Notes: generated by a model not told the origin, from the sequence alone. Positions 40,102 through 55,863 are shown, numbered from the stretch's first letter. The stretch is 64,000 nt of DNA from Cruorifilaria tuberocauda (GCA_013365365.1 JABVXU010000048.1:62001-126000), one strand, 5' to 3'. Program-made: numbers and translations.

Positions 40102-42428
40102 CTATTCAATATGAAAAAAAATGGTTTACTGTATTACATATCTCTGCAAACACTCATACAAATACTACAAAGAATCTGACGCCTTATATAACATTTTCAT
40201 AATAGGTAGAATGAAATGCTCATTGTCCAACAGAAGAAAAGCTTCTAAGGATAATTACCAATTAGCAGTAAATGATTTTCCTGAAATTTCAGACCAAGTT
40301 TCACATAGTTGAAAACTGGGATCCGATGATCACACTGGAATGAAAATTGCTAAGAAATAGCATGGTCTTGACACATTGTGATGGGTTGAGTATCGCTTTA
40401 TAAAAATCAGACAGTGAACAGACTATTGCATTTCCACCCTTTCTTATCGAAAAAGAGATATTAATTGAAGATAAATTAATCTTTGTTAGTATTTATTAGT
40501 TCATTGGTAAAATATATGATGTTTATGACTAATTAGATCTTTTCCTATATACTTAATTGAAAGGTAAGAAGAGGGGGAATGCCCTGATTATGACGTATAT
40601 CTAATCCACGAGTGCCTTTTCGGGTTTTTTCCCATTCCATCCAAAGAGCTATTCAAAATACAATATCTAGTAGATAGAAAAAAGTTTTCAGCACTTTTTC
40701 ATTTCACACAGATCCGAACCCAGATGAAAAGCATCGCATTTAAAGCGAATAATCTGAAAGCCGAACTAAAATAACGAATGGAAATTTGGAAACCTTCTAA
40801 AACGTTTTTCCTATTTTCCTGAGTTAAGTCATTCTAGAATAGACCTCTCCTACTGTTTTGCCTATTAATGAATTCCGCATAGTGAGCGCCTACGCTATAG
40901 TATAGTATAGTATAATATGTACCACACGTATTATAGAAAGATTTTTGCATATATCCCACCGCATGTACGTCACAATGTGGCAATAATCTATAACAGAATC
41001 TTACCGCGTCAACATTATTTAGCAGATGTCTTAATAAAAGCTGCAACACAGAGCAGGCTCTTAGGTTTCCGCGCGAAATGCAAAATTTTGAATTTCTATT
41101 TTGTATAGATCGTGATAGTGTTTGTTGATTACAAAAAAGTTGGTTACAATGATTGTATAAATCGGATGCATATAGATGAAGTAGTTCATTTTAAATGTAT
41201 TTTTGCGTTCGAACATTCCGATAAATTCCAGTCAAATGATATATCACTTCCATATTTACCACATCTTATCTCTACTCTATTTAGCGATCAGTAAAATGAG
41301 CAATGTCCTGCACAGTGATTGATTGGAAGTTAGTGAAATGATGAGATTGAAGCGCTGAAATGATAGAGAAGCGATATAGGTGCTCGTCGATTAGCGAATC
41401 TTCTCTTCACCTAGATATTGCTTCATGCTGCAGAAGCAGCAGAAATCAAGAACAATTTGACAGAAGTGCTGGAGAGATGATTCACTAAAACAGCAGTGGT
41501 AGCTACTTTGTAAAGAATGATTCATCCTGGGTTACATTTAATTGCGTTTCCATGAATCCAAATCATCCAAAGGTTCTAAATGCTATTCTTCTGCATCTAA
41601 CAGTTATATTCCTCAAGTTGGGTCCAACATAACTTCTGTCATTCATTTCACATCGTTCTTCTTTAAAGGATTTAGGAAGATTGAAAAGTATGCAAGTCCT
41701 TTCTAAAGGTTATGCACACAATGGAACATCAACTGTTCAGCAGTATTCTATCAATGTACAAACGGTACCTCTATTCACAACATTAAGCATTGTCTCCCTT
41801 GATCCATCCGATCATGACCCCTGTTTTACCCCCTTTATAGTGAGGAGAGAGATGAAAGTACGCTGCTGTCTGGTAAGATGGGTGATTCATCCTCCTCCTC
41901 CTTCTCCCTTTAATCGATGAGTGACCAATCATTGTTCCACTGTGACCAATCGATGGTGGCTAGATGCGGGAGGGACGCTGTTGTTTATTTGGAAACACAT
42001 TCATCCCTTCTGTCCTTTTGTTCAATTTATCTGATGATGAGTGATGGATGGCTTTTCTACTAGTTGTACCATGATACCTTCTAGAACTATTCCATACCAA
42101 ACAAATGGTTTGTGCAAGCTCGTTATTTCTCCCAAGTCTTTCTGGAGAAAGAAGGAATCGCTGATTTCAGATATAGGGAAAAAATAAAATATTTTTTCTA
42201 AAGAAATTTTTTATCACAGAGAAATTGAACGAACCGACGAGGAATGCTCATGTATTTTGGTTATTTGCTGTTCACTACCAGCATAAATCTTATTCCAGAA
42301 ATTTCTTCCAAATGCTTTCTTAGATTGCATATTTAGTCAAACTAACAAAATCTGATTTATTTTTCGTAATTTTGCGAAGCCACGAATTTTCATCTTTTTA
42401 CGTAATTAAATTTAAAAAAGCTGAAGTG
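40102..42428. other. Divergent region between EMG1 and ced-3
   Basis: No gene seen. A TATAG pentanucleotide run lies at about 40896-40914. The stretch 41780-41990 is less AT-rich and carries two identical CCAAT-containing elements, suggesting promoter or enhancer DNA. Confidence 0.5.
41921..41951. promoter_or_regulatory. Twin GTGACCAATC elements (CCAAT boxes) 21 bp apart
   Basis: GTGACCAATC occurs at 41921-41930 and again at 41942-41951, two helical turns apart, flanked on both outer sides by ATCGATG. They lie about 480 bp upstream of the ced-3 start. CCAAT is the NF-Y core. Function is inferred from repetition and spacing only. Confidence 0.35.
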
Positions 42429-45122
42429 ATGGAGGATACTGTCATGACTACGGAACGTCGCCGACTGTTGGACAAACATTTGGATACGTGGATACGAAGC
42501 CTTCAGCTGGATGACGTGATGCTGTTTCTTCTTGCTAAAAGTGTCTTCAACGAACACATCGTTGATATTATTAAGGTTACTACGACACATTACTTGGAAC
42601 GTTTGAATCCTGAAAGAAATAGTAGAATTCCCTGTAAAATATTACGGTTTTTTTGCCCTTATAACTCTTTGACGGATTCTAGAGCGAGTCCACCACGACT
42701 ATGCAACGATACCAATTCATACGGCAGCTAAAGATGCGCGGAAATATAGCTTTCTCACTATTTTATCAGTCACTGTTAAAAACGAATCAAAGGTATGTCA
42801 AACTCTTTCTTACGCTTTGACAAGGTGTTGGAACATCAATCGTTTGAATTGCAAATTTTGGAAAAAGTTTGAAGTCATCAAGCTGAAAAAAGTTTGTTTT
42901 CTATTTCACTTTATAACAATCAATACAATTGTTATGAAAAGGAATGATACAGTACTACAGTACTGAATTTTAGATATTTGGCCCATTTGATGGAAAGTGA
43001 ATTAAGCAGTGAGGACAAGGAGAAGTTTGGGCGAGAGATTGTATACAGGTAGCAAAATTTTCATTTCTTTATCTAACTGCCAGAATTTAACAATTTTTAA
43101 AATAGTAGATAAGATGATATATTATTCAAGTCATCAGATGTGTCGCCTTTGATGCGCACACTGAAGACAAAGATTGAATGAAGTATTATTCCTACCATTT
43201 TTTATGAAATTTAACATTTTCTCAGAATATAAGGTGCTAATGGTATTTTGTCCTTACAGTGATCAATAAGGTCACTCTGCTTCTCTCTATACTTTCATAA
43301 TGTTATTAAACTGTATTGGAGAAAACGAGGAAGAAAAAAGTTTAGATGTAATTTTTTTCAATGAGCATTAAACGATAAACAGTGAGGCATTCAGCATTAC
43401 ATTTTTCTCTTTCTCACAATTTCTTACTGTGATATATTTGAAGCAAATTGTTAGCTTGAAATATATCATTATATATTTGCTCTTGTATATTGGAATCTTT
43501 GTTGTGTGAATTTGTGTTTTTTTTTGACAACCATATCTGAAACTCTTTTCATTTTTTTACTAGTTCTGGGGTTAGTCATACATAGCAACCAAACCACTGA
43601 TGAAAATTGCAGAAGCACTGTTTGTCGCAGTCCAACGGCTGCGGCGATCCAAAGAAATTGTTCTTACTATAGACCATATGAATCTGTAAAAAGTAAGTTA
43701 TTTAATCTGATTATAAACTATTAAATTGCAAAAAATATGGGACGAATGTTCTTTCATTTTCTTTAAAGTTCTATTTTAATTGTAGTGCGTGAGCCTGCTG
43801 GTATACTTCATGATCTGGTAGTGGATTTCGTTGACACACCCTCAGATCTTTCATCTTTTGATGCTGATTTGGTAAGTAGTTAATAACAAGTCATAAAAAA
43901 CGATGATTTGGACATTTTTCTGCAATTAAGTTCTTGTTGTTGCAAATCTTAATTCCCTGCTTTTAGATGTATCCAAATTTCTCATCACCTCGTGGAGTGG
44001 CATTAATTATCAACAACCGTTATTTCCTTGATATGCCTGAAAGAATCGGCACAGACATTGACGAAATTAACTTAAGCAATCTTTTCCGGCAGCTTAATTA
44101 TACAGTTTCAGTGTACCAAAATTTGTGTGCAAAGGTAATATTTTTCATCAACTAGGAGATTTCGAAAAATCAGTCACTAGACGACCTCAAAATATAGACA
44201 CTTTGCTGGATAAATAACTTGATAAATAAATGCACAGTTAAGATTTTATTTTTATCTCAAAGAACTGGTCTTTGTTATTTGAAGGAAATGCTTATTGCTA
44301 TTCGAGATTTCTCCAAGCGCGTGGAGCATAAACATTTGGATTCTTGTATCGTCTGCGTGTTAACACATGGTGAACATGGTGAATTATATGGAACGGATGA
44401 TATCGCTATATCGGTGTTAGAGTTTGTTTCCTGTTTAAATGCTCGAAATTGTCCGGCTCTAGCCCATAAACCAAAACTCTTCTTCCTGCAAGCCTGCAGA
44501 GGACGTGAGTTTCACTTCAAATTGTATTCAAATTTAGTTGCTGGCGCTATGTCTCATATATATAACTTATTTGTAGAGCGGTACGATCGTGGATTTGAGA
44601 TAGGATTTGATGGATCAGATGGATATTTTGATCGCTGGTTTACTTGTACCACTTCTCAACCTAAGAATAGTTTACCAGTGGAACAGAAGATAAAGTAATG
44701 TTATGCTTGCAGAAAAGCTCATAATTTGCTCTAAATGCTGGTTAAAATATAACGATTTTCGAATTTCAGATCACCGGTAGAAGCAGACATTTTAGTGTCT
44801 TATGCCACTACTCCAGGATACGTCTCGTGGCGTAATTCTATGAAAGGCAGTTGGTTCATACAAAGCATTTGTGAAGTGTTTGCCAAATATGCAAAATCCA
44901 CCGACATTTTGTCCATGTTGACATTGGTTAGTCATTGAGATGTCGTTTCGATATTTTAATTCGTTTATGTTTACGTCATGTTATTAGTGTGTTTTACAGG
45001 TAAATAAGCAAGTAGCTGATGCTTTCGAAAGTTCCAGTGGATCTTTCAAGCAAATCCCTGACCATTCTTCTAGGTTGCGCAAAGCTTTCTACTTTTTCCC
45101 AGGAATAACCAAACCGTTTTAA
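42429..45122 (+). CDS. ced-3: CED-3-type caspase (apoptotic cysteine protease)
   Basis: Ten exons (42429-42575, 42683-42792, 42974-43048, 43586-43692, 43786-43871, 43967-44134, 44285-44504, 44577-44694, 44770-44926, 45000-45122) close to 436 residues. Residues 1-110 form the CARD (RRRLLDKHLDTWIRSLQLDD; MRGNIAFSLFYQSLLKTNQR), the part that in C. elegans binds CED-4. The large subunit has catalytic His259 in LTHGEHG and Cys302 in QACRG; the small subunit has YATTPGYVSWRNSMKGSWFI. Likely processing Asp residues lie in DFVDTPSD and GFDGSDG. It is shorter than C. elegans CED-3 (503 aa) because the linker after the CARD, Ser-rich in C. elegans, is only about 60 residues and not Ser-rich. Catalytic residues are intact, so it should be active. 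Confidence 0.95.
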
Positions 45123-46305
45123 TTTTTTTTGTATATGCTTTCCTGTAAATTCTATTATTTATCACTATTCTGCACTTTTTTCGGGATGGTAGCGCTATAT
45201 TTTAACACCTGACCTATTTCTAATACAATTACGATATAGTGTTCATCATCATATTCACTTGCAGAGTTAAACTCTTCAAGTATTGTGAATTTGAAATAGT
45301 ATCAGTAATTTGAAGGAATGAAGTACTTACGAGTTTTAGAGTTTTAAGCTTTTTTTTGCATTATTCTTTGGTTTGCACTATGAAGAAATAATTAGGACAA
45401 TTACTTTTTAGCAATTATTTAATATTCAAATATTCAAATATTCAAATCGTACTCTGCCGCTTCAAATGTCTTGTGGAGAAACGGTATTAGTCTGATGGTA
45501 TAAGATTTTATTCGAATATTGTCCAGTTTTCATGTGCTTGTCTGCCTTTTATTATAGTTATTATTGATTATTTGTTGTTGGCACATGAAAGGCAAACAGT
45601 TTATTGCTTGTTCTGTTATAAATTTGCTATCTCTCTTTGATAATCTCACTTTATGATCTTTCGTGTTCTCTTGTAAATGATCCAGTCATTCCAATTTTCT
45701 GTTGGTGCTATTTCGATGCCACAAACTTGTCGTATTTTTGACTTTTGTCAAGATGCATTTAATAAATGTCAGAGAATATTGAAGATGTAAATTTTCACGG
45801 CGCCTACCATCCATAAATATCTGTTACTTACGAGAACATTATTGTGTTTGAATTGAACCGGTTGATATTATTGAAGATGCTTGAAAATCTACCATAATAT
45901 GATCTGTTCGAGGTAGGTTTAGACGTAATCGTTAGAGCGAGTCACCGGGAAGCGAAATAGTAATACTGTCCTTTGATGTAGCAATGTGGATGGTTTCAAG
46001 TTCAAGCAAATCAGATTGGGTAGATCTCGTAAGTGAATTTTCTTGTGTGGCTGGAGTGCCGTAATATGGTGGTCTCTGAATTGGCGCTCACGATAGATAG
46101 CTTTATGGTATACCGACATATTTGAAGAACAGTGCACAATTTGTATTGAAACTAGGAATAGTTTCTTACAAATCTGTATTGAATTTAGAAATAGTTTTCT
46201 TACAAGGAAACTTATGCAAGCATAAAGTTATGATCTGAAGAAATATTTCCGAAATGATTGTTATTGAAGTACTTTTATCTTTTAGAAGTACTTTTATCGA
46301 ATGGG
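45123..46305. other. Gap between ced-3 and MRPL17
   Basis: 3' UTR of ced-3 and leader of MRPL17. An 8-mer ATTCAAAT is repeated three times at about 45423-45447. No gene seen. The 1.2 kb spacing is wider than usual for a nematode operon. Confidence 0.5.
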
Positions 46306-47541
46306 ATGTCAGCATCGGTAACTTGGTTGCCACGGATACCAAGAGCGGTGAAAATTGGGCACATCCCTCAACGGTTAAAATCACCGCGACTGGATTTGTA
46401 TCGAGCTCGTCTCGAAGTAAGTGTACCTTTCTTATTTCCAACTTCTTAGTTATTCTTCGCAAAATTTAAGTTATACCGCACGTTCACTAATTGAAATCAA
46501 TCTGTAGTATCAAAGACTAAACATAATTTGGACATAAAGAGAATTTGTTGTGCAGAAACAGTTCTCACATACTTTTCTATACTGGATTTTAATCGATTGC
46601 GCTGCCACTTATATTATTACAGATCCTGCGACGGATGTGCAGTACTTTATTTCGTGAAGAGAGAGCAGAATTTCGATGGCACCGTGCAATGGAGCTTCGT
46701 CCTTACGCTGAAAGGGTTACAGCTTTATCGAAATTTATTTTTTCTGAAATTTTCTAAAATTCAAATCTGATATCTTTTATAATTATGTGAAGAAGTTAAC
46801 TTAAATATTTTATAGCTTCTCCAGTTTGGAATATTTCGTGGGCCTGAAGATCCCTATACCAGAGAAATAGTGGATTGGTGGATAATGGATGGAGACATAC
46901 GCGAGAAGTTTTTTGAAGTCTATGTCCCGCGGTTCCGGGGAAAAGAAGGTTTTTTTTTTAAATTTATTTGGTCGAATAGTATTTCTTTTTTTCAAATTAT
47001 TTTCCAGTACTTAAAGGATTTTTTAATTCAGATGAATGTGATAATACGTTACTTGCTAAAATGATATAATTATCACACAATTTGATGGAAATATATCAAT
47101 TCTTCGTTGCTGTTATTTTGATTTATATTCTTGTGAAAAAATGAAGAATATTTCTCAGGTCCATTTACATCGTTATATTTTATCCAGGACGATCCTAGCG
47201 AAGGACACTATCATAGAGGAGTCATAGAATTAAATGGTATTTGTTTTATGATATTTTTCAATTTTTACTGAGAAAGTGCCAGAATGTTTAAATTCAAGCT
47301 CATAGGCTTTTCAAGACGAATTAGGTGTTCGATTGGTAAAGAAAAGGAGAACTGATTATTATTAGAATCATTTACATATCACGTTCTTAGAGTGTTGTGT
47401 ATGGAGTTTCTTATTTCAGGTAATCCCTATCCACCTGTAGTCATTCAAGAAATGGATTATTCCCATAATTTACTCAACGTGCTTTTGAAAAATGCAGTTT
47501 GTCAACAGATGTCAAATTTGCAGATGCAACATGCAAACTGA
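46306..47541 (+). CDS. mrpl-17: Mitochondrial ribosomal protein bL17m
   Basis: Large-subunit mitoribosome protein. Five exons (46306-46416, 46623-46715, 46816-46948, 47159-47236, 47420-47541) close to 178 residues. The N-terminus MSASVTWLPRIPRAVKIGHI followed by RLKSPRLDLYRARLEILRRM is the metazoan bL17m signature. The family core follows in FRWHRAMELRPYAERLLQLG, DPYTREIVDWWI, RFRGKEGPFTSLY and ELNGNPYPP. The start was taken at the second ATG of the exon, since the first (46301) is in another frame. A TCTTTTAG acceptor lies about 20 bases upstream. No separate mitochondrial presequence is obvious beyond the basic N-terminus. It is complete. Confidence 0.92.
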
Positions 47542-47922
47542 TGTATTTGGATTCGAGTTCCCTTAGACATAACACTGGTTACATAAGAGTATTAGTTTTA
47601 AATGAATTGCCCACAGTGTGCTTATAGATGGCGATAGAAATTGTTTATATTTAATAGATTTTGGACTGGCTCAACTGTTAGCAATACAAATTGATTGAAA
47701 AGTATATGCTGATGGCCGATACTTTACATATAACTTATCGGATTCAAGAATGAGTAACCTCAGATCTGCATAATATTCATAAAATGCACGACAGAAAAAG
47801 CAGTAATATATTTTAAAAGAAAGTAATACAATTCAAGTTAAAAGAACAGTAATATATTAGGATACTCACTAACTTAGAATAAAAACATAATAGAAAGGTT
47901 ATGAAAAAATATGGAAATAGCA
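47542..47922. other. Short convergent 3' gap
   Basis: The 3' UTRs of MRPL17 (+) and the zinc-finger gene (-) meet here. Nothing else is seen. Confidence 0.5.
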
Positions 47923-49840
47923 TTACCTACGGTGTTTTCCGCACTTCATGATATGATCATGAAAATCTTCTATTGTTCCAAATCTATCAGATTTTATCCC
48001 GCATGCTGTGCAACGCAAACTGAGCATTTCTTTGGTATGGCATTTGCTAATACGGTAATCCATTTTGTGCCTTACCAGTATCGTGCAATCTACACAAGCC
48101 TATAAATTATTTCTCTCATTACTCATTTCAAAAAAAATGCTAATTTTGAGTTCTTTTCTTGTTTGAACAAATTATTGCGAGAATTTTCGAAATTAAGAAT
48201 AAGACTATTGAAAATGATAAGTCAATTATAAAAAATGGAGCCAGCCTCCGATAGTCCCTGAATAAAATTCAAAAATGATAGTGAACATTACAAAAACGTC
48301 CATAATGTTATGTGAGACTATCAGTTTTTTTTCGTGCATTATGATTATGATTAACAATAAATGGTGATAGGGCATGAGAATCACTACTTTTGTTATTAAT
48401 CATGAAATGATTCACTGCGCGAGTTTATGGTAGCGAAATAAAGATAATGACATTTAACTTCAGAACACTGGAGACTGAATTCTCAGTCTTACTAAATTTT
48501 ATTCTCTGTAATCGCAAGGACTCTAAATGTATTGTTCAAGTCATGGCATACCTCAGCAGAAACCGGTTTACGTAAACTCGTAAGAGAGCTGTCATATTTC
48601 AAATATTTGCTGCAAATGCAATTGTCATGTAAGGGCATTTTGGATTCTGTGCATTGAAGACCAACTTTAACGACGTGTTTGTCGAATGCATTATCTCTCG
48701 GAGATTTCTGCACTTCATCGTTTGAGCAACAAGCTGTCGAACTCACGACCTTTAGTAATGAGTTAGCGGGTAAAATGTTGGGATTCATTCCAAGTCGGAA
48801 GGTGTCACGCAAACTGAAATTGAATTTCATTATAGATAAAAATAGGACAGTTTATAAAATCTCTCTCTAAATTTATTATCTTGTTCAAGTCCGGAATGTA
48901 AAGGCATAGCTTATTTGAAACTTCTCGACCATTCAACGCAGTGTTTTGAAGATATGATAGAATCTCATTTTTCGTAAGACGAATTAGTTAAATTGTATTT
49001 TTTAATCCAATTTCTAATTAACTTCTGATGGTAAGTGTAAGAAACTGTTTAATTTAAAAAATTTAGATTTATCCCCAATTAGAGAATGGTTGTAGCTGTT
49101 ACTGCATTTTAAATGAAATACACAACCAAGGGACCGATCGAAACACATCTTACACATATATAAGTGCTTATACCAAGTAAAGGTAATTTGCAGATTTTTG
49201 CTATAAAAAGACAAACTTCAACTTAACTTGAAGAAATCATTTCGAACATCTCTGCTGAGGGTTCACTTTCGAGGATACGAAACTTAGGGAGTCGAATCGA
49301 CTGCGGATTTGGTATCCGTTCCAGTACTGCCATTGCATCTCTACATCTACTGCGTATACCCATTTGCGCCATTTTCATGTCTAAAATATATCAAATGACT
49401 TTTCTACTCACACATATATAGCCTCGCTATTTCCTTGATTGTGTATCTTAAAATTACATACTTCTTATACTGCAAGAATTAAAATTTGTATGGCATCATG
49501 AATATATGTGCGTCGAAGAAAATGTTTCCAAGAAAAAAATTAATATTACGTAAATAACTTGATAAGTTCAAATATCCAAACATTGTTTTCACATCATACC
49601 CGTAATGCTACGTTTACGTTCTTATATAATTTAAACAGACCTCTTTCAAGATCAATCACCGAACTATTTTTCTTCATGCATACATGTTCCTCAATCTTTC
49701 TCAGTGCAACGGTTGCATAGCCACATTTTGAGCAAAGAAAAGGAGCTACCCGAGGTAAAACATTATAATGCAGTGAGCGATTACGAATCTTCATCACCAA
49801 ACTGATATTTTTCTTACGTAAAGATCGTCGAATTTTCCTT
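47923..49840 (-). CDS. Zinc-finger-like protein, gene model incomplete
   Basis: Several minus-strand exons carry paired-Cys/His modules but do not yet join into one frame. Exon 49600-49840 has FLCSKCGYATVALRKIEEHV then C (C-x2-C-x12-H-x-C). Exon 49228-49380 has MGIRSRCRDAMAVLERIPNP. The stretch about 49060-49200 has YMCKMCFDRSLGCVFHLKC. Exons 48552-48813 and 47923-48099 join cleanly in phase 0 and end with CVDCTILVRHKMDYRISKCH and RCTACGIKS then FHDHIMKCGKH before TAA. The recurrent C-x2-C...H/C pairs suggest three or four C2HC/C2H2-type zinc fingers, so a nucleic-acid-binding role is a reasonable guess. Phases at the two middle junctions do not match: one implied intron would be only 27 nt. 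Exons are therefore missing or the gene is damaged. No start codon was placed, and I do not recognise a specific family. Confidence 0.55.
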
Positions 49841-50578
49841 CTGAAGAAATTTACTATTCAAGATGATATATACTTTAATTTATTTATGATAACAATTTCA
49901 AGGATTTACTAATCAAATTTGTTCCAAAAAATATCTGAAAAATCAAAAGAAGTTTTGTAAAGCTGATGATATTCTGTATGATAAGTTTAAGAAATTGAAT
50001 TTCGTACAACGAGTGAAATACGAAGTTGCACCTCCATTTTGAAAGTGCTAGCCATTAAATCTCATAAGGCGCAGTGAACCTTCGTCATCTCAGCTATAAG
50101 CATTAAGAACTAAAGCTGTTGATAGATGCAAGAAACATAAGTCAATCAATTTCACGCATCCACATCACGCTAATCTTCAGGCCCTAATCTCTCGACTTTT
50201 CACTTATTTCTAACCCATGTGTGTTAGCAAAGATAGTTATTATACTTATGTTCATTCTTCGCCCATGTCTTCGGAATCCGAAAAATTTTAATATTTAGCT
50301 TAAGAAACACAAAGTTTCACATTAATGTTCCTTTCATTTATAGCAATGCAAGAGGTTTTTTAATATCAACTTTTGGATTTAACTTACCACTGTTTGAAAT
50401 TTTTCAACATTTCAAATAATTAAGTGTTCAAAAGAAATGTCTACTGTCATGTTACCGGAATTGCTCGACCTGCAGTGCACCTTAACACCAAGAATCCTTT
50501 ACAGAATAGTGCAGGCATCAAACGAAAAACTGATACCTCGATAAAAAACGTCGGAAAGCTGGATGAACGTAACGAAGA
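49841..50578. other. Gap upstream of the zinc-finger and Ig genes
   Basis: It should contain the missing first exon(s) of the minus-strand zinc-finger gene and the promoter of the Ig-domain gene. I could not place either with confidence. Confidence 0.4.
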
Positions 50579-51860
50579 ATGGAAGGCGTAACACGCATTC
50601 GTGCCATGCAGTTTGCTTTATTCAGTAAAACCATTATTCTGCTGTTTATACTTATAACATTTACTAAAGTAATGGAAGCACGAGGTGGTCGTCGTGGCGG
50701 TAAAAGTAAAGGCAAAAGTAACCTGCAATTTGCACAAGTTGCTGAATTTTCATTGGTGCATACACAATTAGCTGACAATAAAGTAAGTTTATGTAAGAAA
50801 CATGTTTTAAATAAACTGGGAAAATAGTAAGCAGTTACAAAATATTCAGTCCAACATTTCAAATTATTGACATCGTCACAAGAATTATTCTGAACTAAAT
50901 GCATTCACAACATGATTCATTCTTGTAGTGAAATTTTCTAGGTTAAAACATATCACTATTGCTTATTTTACAGTTTCATTTTTTCAAAAAAAAAACGCGT
51001 AAAACAGAAAGAGTTGGAACAAAAAAACTGTGAGAATTTTTTATTCTCTCTAACTGGAAACTATTTGCACAATGAAATAAATTCAATTAAATGTTAATTG
51101 ATAAAAAAATATCGGTGTTAATTCATCATATGTAACTCAAAATTAAGTGAAAACTAAGTATTGCTATAGCATCAGTATGTGTTTATGTATACTCAGGGTA
51201 GAACATAACGTTAAGTTCTGAGACTTTAAGAATAGCATGACATTTCAGTAAACTGATGATAGTATCAGGGATGTATCGAAATAGCTCAGTAGCTTTTCAC
51301 TTGTTTGCCCTTTAAAATGTATAAGCTTAAACGAAGCGGAATTTCAGAGTGCTCATATCGTCACCGGATCACATTTCAGCCAAACATTCCGGCTCGGTTA
51401 CAAATTAGTATTGATTTGTAAAGCTAAAGGTATACCACGTCCGACCATCAAATGGTATAAGGAAGGAGCGGAGATGCATCCAAGAAAGAATACACATGTG
51501 AGTTTTTTTCTAACTGCATTAATTTTTTGAAACGTTCATATTGTATGAATAATGATCTCACATCATTGAATTCTATTAGCATTAATTTCCCATACCAAGA
51601 TTTTTTGTACTTGAAAAAAATTCTCCAAATTTAACTTTTGATAATGTTTTGAAACGATGTACATAGCTAAAAGTTTTTATTTGTGAAAGACAAAAGGACG
51701 ATAATTGTAGCACTACGAGAAGTTACTCGATGAAGATATGTTGTGGAGTAAATTAGAGATCGATCCAGCAACGATGGGTGATCAAGGCGTTTATGCATGT
51801 GTTGCTAACAATGAACACGGTGTTATGGCTAAAAATTTTAAAGCCGAATATACTTATTGA
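50579..51860 (+). CDS. oig-4: Secreted single-Ig-domain protein, OIG-4-like
   Basis: Three exons (50579-50782, 51348-51497, 51711-51860) close to 167 residues. The N-terminus carries a hydrophobic signal (LFSKTIILLFILITFTKVMEA), then a basic Gly/Lys/Arg segment (RGGRRGGKSKGKS), then one I-set Ig domain: Cys in LVLICKAKG, Trp in TIKWYKEGAE, Cys in DQGVYACVANNEHG, ending AKNFKAEYTY. In C. elegans OIG-4 is secreted by muscle and stabilises acetylcholine-receptor clusters with LEV-9 and LEV-10. The name is given from overall resemblance and could instead be another one-Ig protein. An alternative start at 50606 would give the same signal peptide core. There is no membrane anchor. Confidence 0.85.
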
Positions 51861-54576
<2,716 letters not shown>

Positions 54577-54985
54577 TCTGGCCATTCATTTTTCAAACTT
54601 TGTTTGTTGGTAGTATATTTATGAATCATGTTATATCAGTTTTTAATTTGTTAGACATTTATCCATACTGATTATGATAATATTTCAAACCAGTACATGC
54701 ACTACTACCACCATCACCACTTTCCCTTTTTGTCGAGTCCATATGCATCTGCGTAATGTTTCCGCTATCTATGCGATATTTAGATGCTATTCTTCTATCG
54801 AGGGTGACTAAATTTTTGGGAACTTCCCTAGCTTTGGAAAACTGACTAGAATGGTACTGTTTAAGTGGGGCGATGCAAAGGATTATATTATTGGAGACCA
54901 TTAACATTTTTAGTGAAATGGACGTTCACTTAAGCTATCGCTTTGTTTTGTACTCATCATCTATAAATTGTTCTTGAAATATTTC

Positions 54986-55321
54986 ATGGCACGAACAGTG
55001 AAGAAAAAACTTCAAAAAACCAACTCACTGCTTTATGATTACATCTGTTATCCACAGTCAGCACCGATCCTGATGAGAGAAATTGTTAAATGGGGATTCT
55101 CTTCAAGAAAAAAAATCCAAAATTCAATCCAAAAATGTGAAAAATCTGGAATGGGCATCTGCAGATCACTGAGGATGTTACTGAATCATTGGTCTATACC
55201 TGATCTGGCGAAAGCAATATGGACTGTTGTTACATTTCTGTATGTAATTTTATCGTGTACCAATGAATTGCATTTGGTATATATTGTCGAAAGTTATACC
55301 GATCACCAATACTCAAATTAA
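54986..55321 (+). CDS. Hypothetical 111-residue open frame
   Basis: Single unspliced frame from ATG at 54986 to TAA, about 410 bp downstream of cdc-42. The N-terminus is basic (MARTVKKKLQK) and a hydrophobic run (TVVTFLYVILSC) lies near the C-terminus. No motif is recognised and there is no splice-acceptor context at the ATG. It may be a chance frame in the cdc-42 3' region. The remainder of 54577-55863 holds nothing else I can identify. Confidence 0.15.
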   Translation: MARTVKKKLQKTNSLLYDYICYPQSAPILMREIVKWGFSSRKKIQNSIQKCEKSGMGICRSLRMLLNHWSIPDLAKAIWTVVTFLYVILSCTNELHLVYIVESYTDHQYSN

Positions 55322-55863
55322 CACTACCACAATCCTTAATATATTTGTTTTTCCCTATCACTAGAGTTGTACTCTGATGGAAATCTGAGCATCTCTAATA
55401 TTTTTCTGAAAAGCGAAATAGAACCCATATTTAAAAAAATACATATTTAAATACTCATAAAGTATGCAAGTGCAGGAAAGTTTAATTGAAGTAGTTAAAG
55501 GACTGAGTACCACACACAGACAGTAAATGCACTGACCTATAATAAAACGAAAAATAAACTATGAAAGCAAGAATAGCGACATAAATGACTACAGTATAGA
55601 TCCTTCATCATGCTAAAATCTTACATTCTTTTGATTTTGATTAGACTGCTTACAAAATTTTGCATAAATGAAAATAATCATACACAAATAAATGAAAGCA
55701 GAAGTACCGACCTAAAATTGAAGAAACTTTAATCAAACAAAGGATACAGCTAAAGATGTTGGGTTTTAGAGTATGTACTTCCAAAAAATACCCGCGAGGT
55801 TTCATCTGCAAAAATTCACAAATACATTTGAAAAACACAGTTTTCGCTTTGACAAATTTTCTA

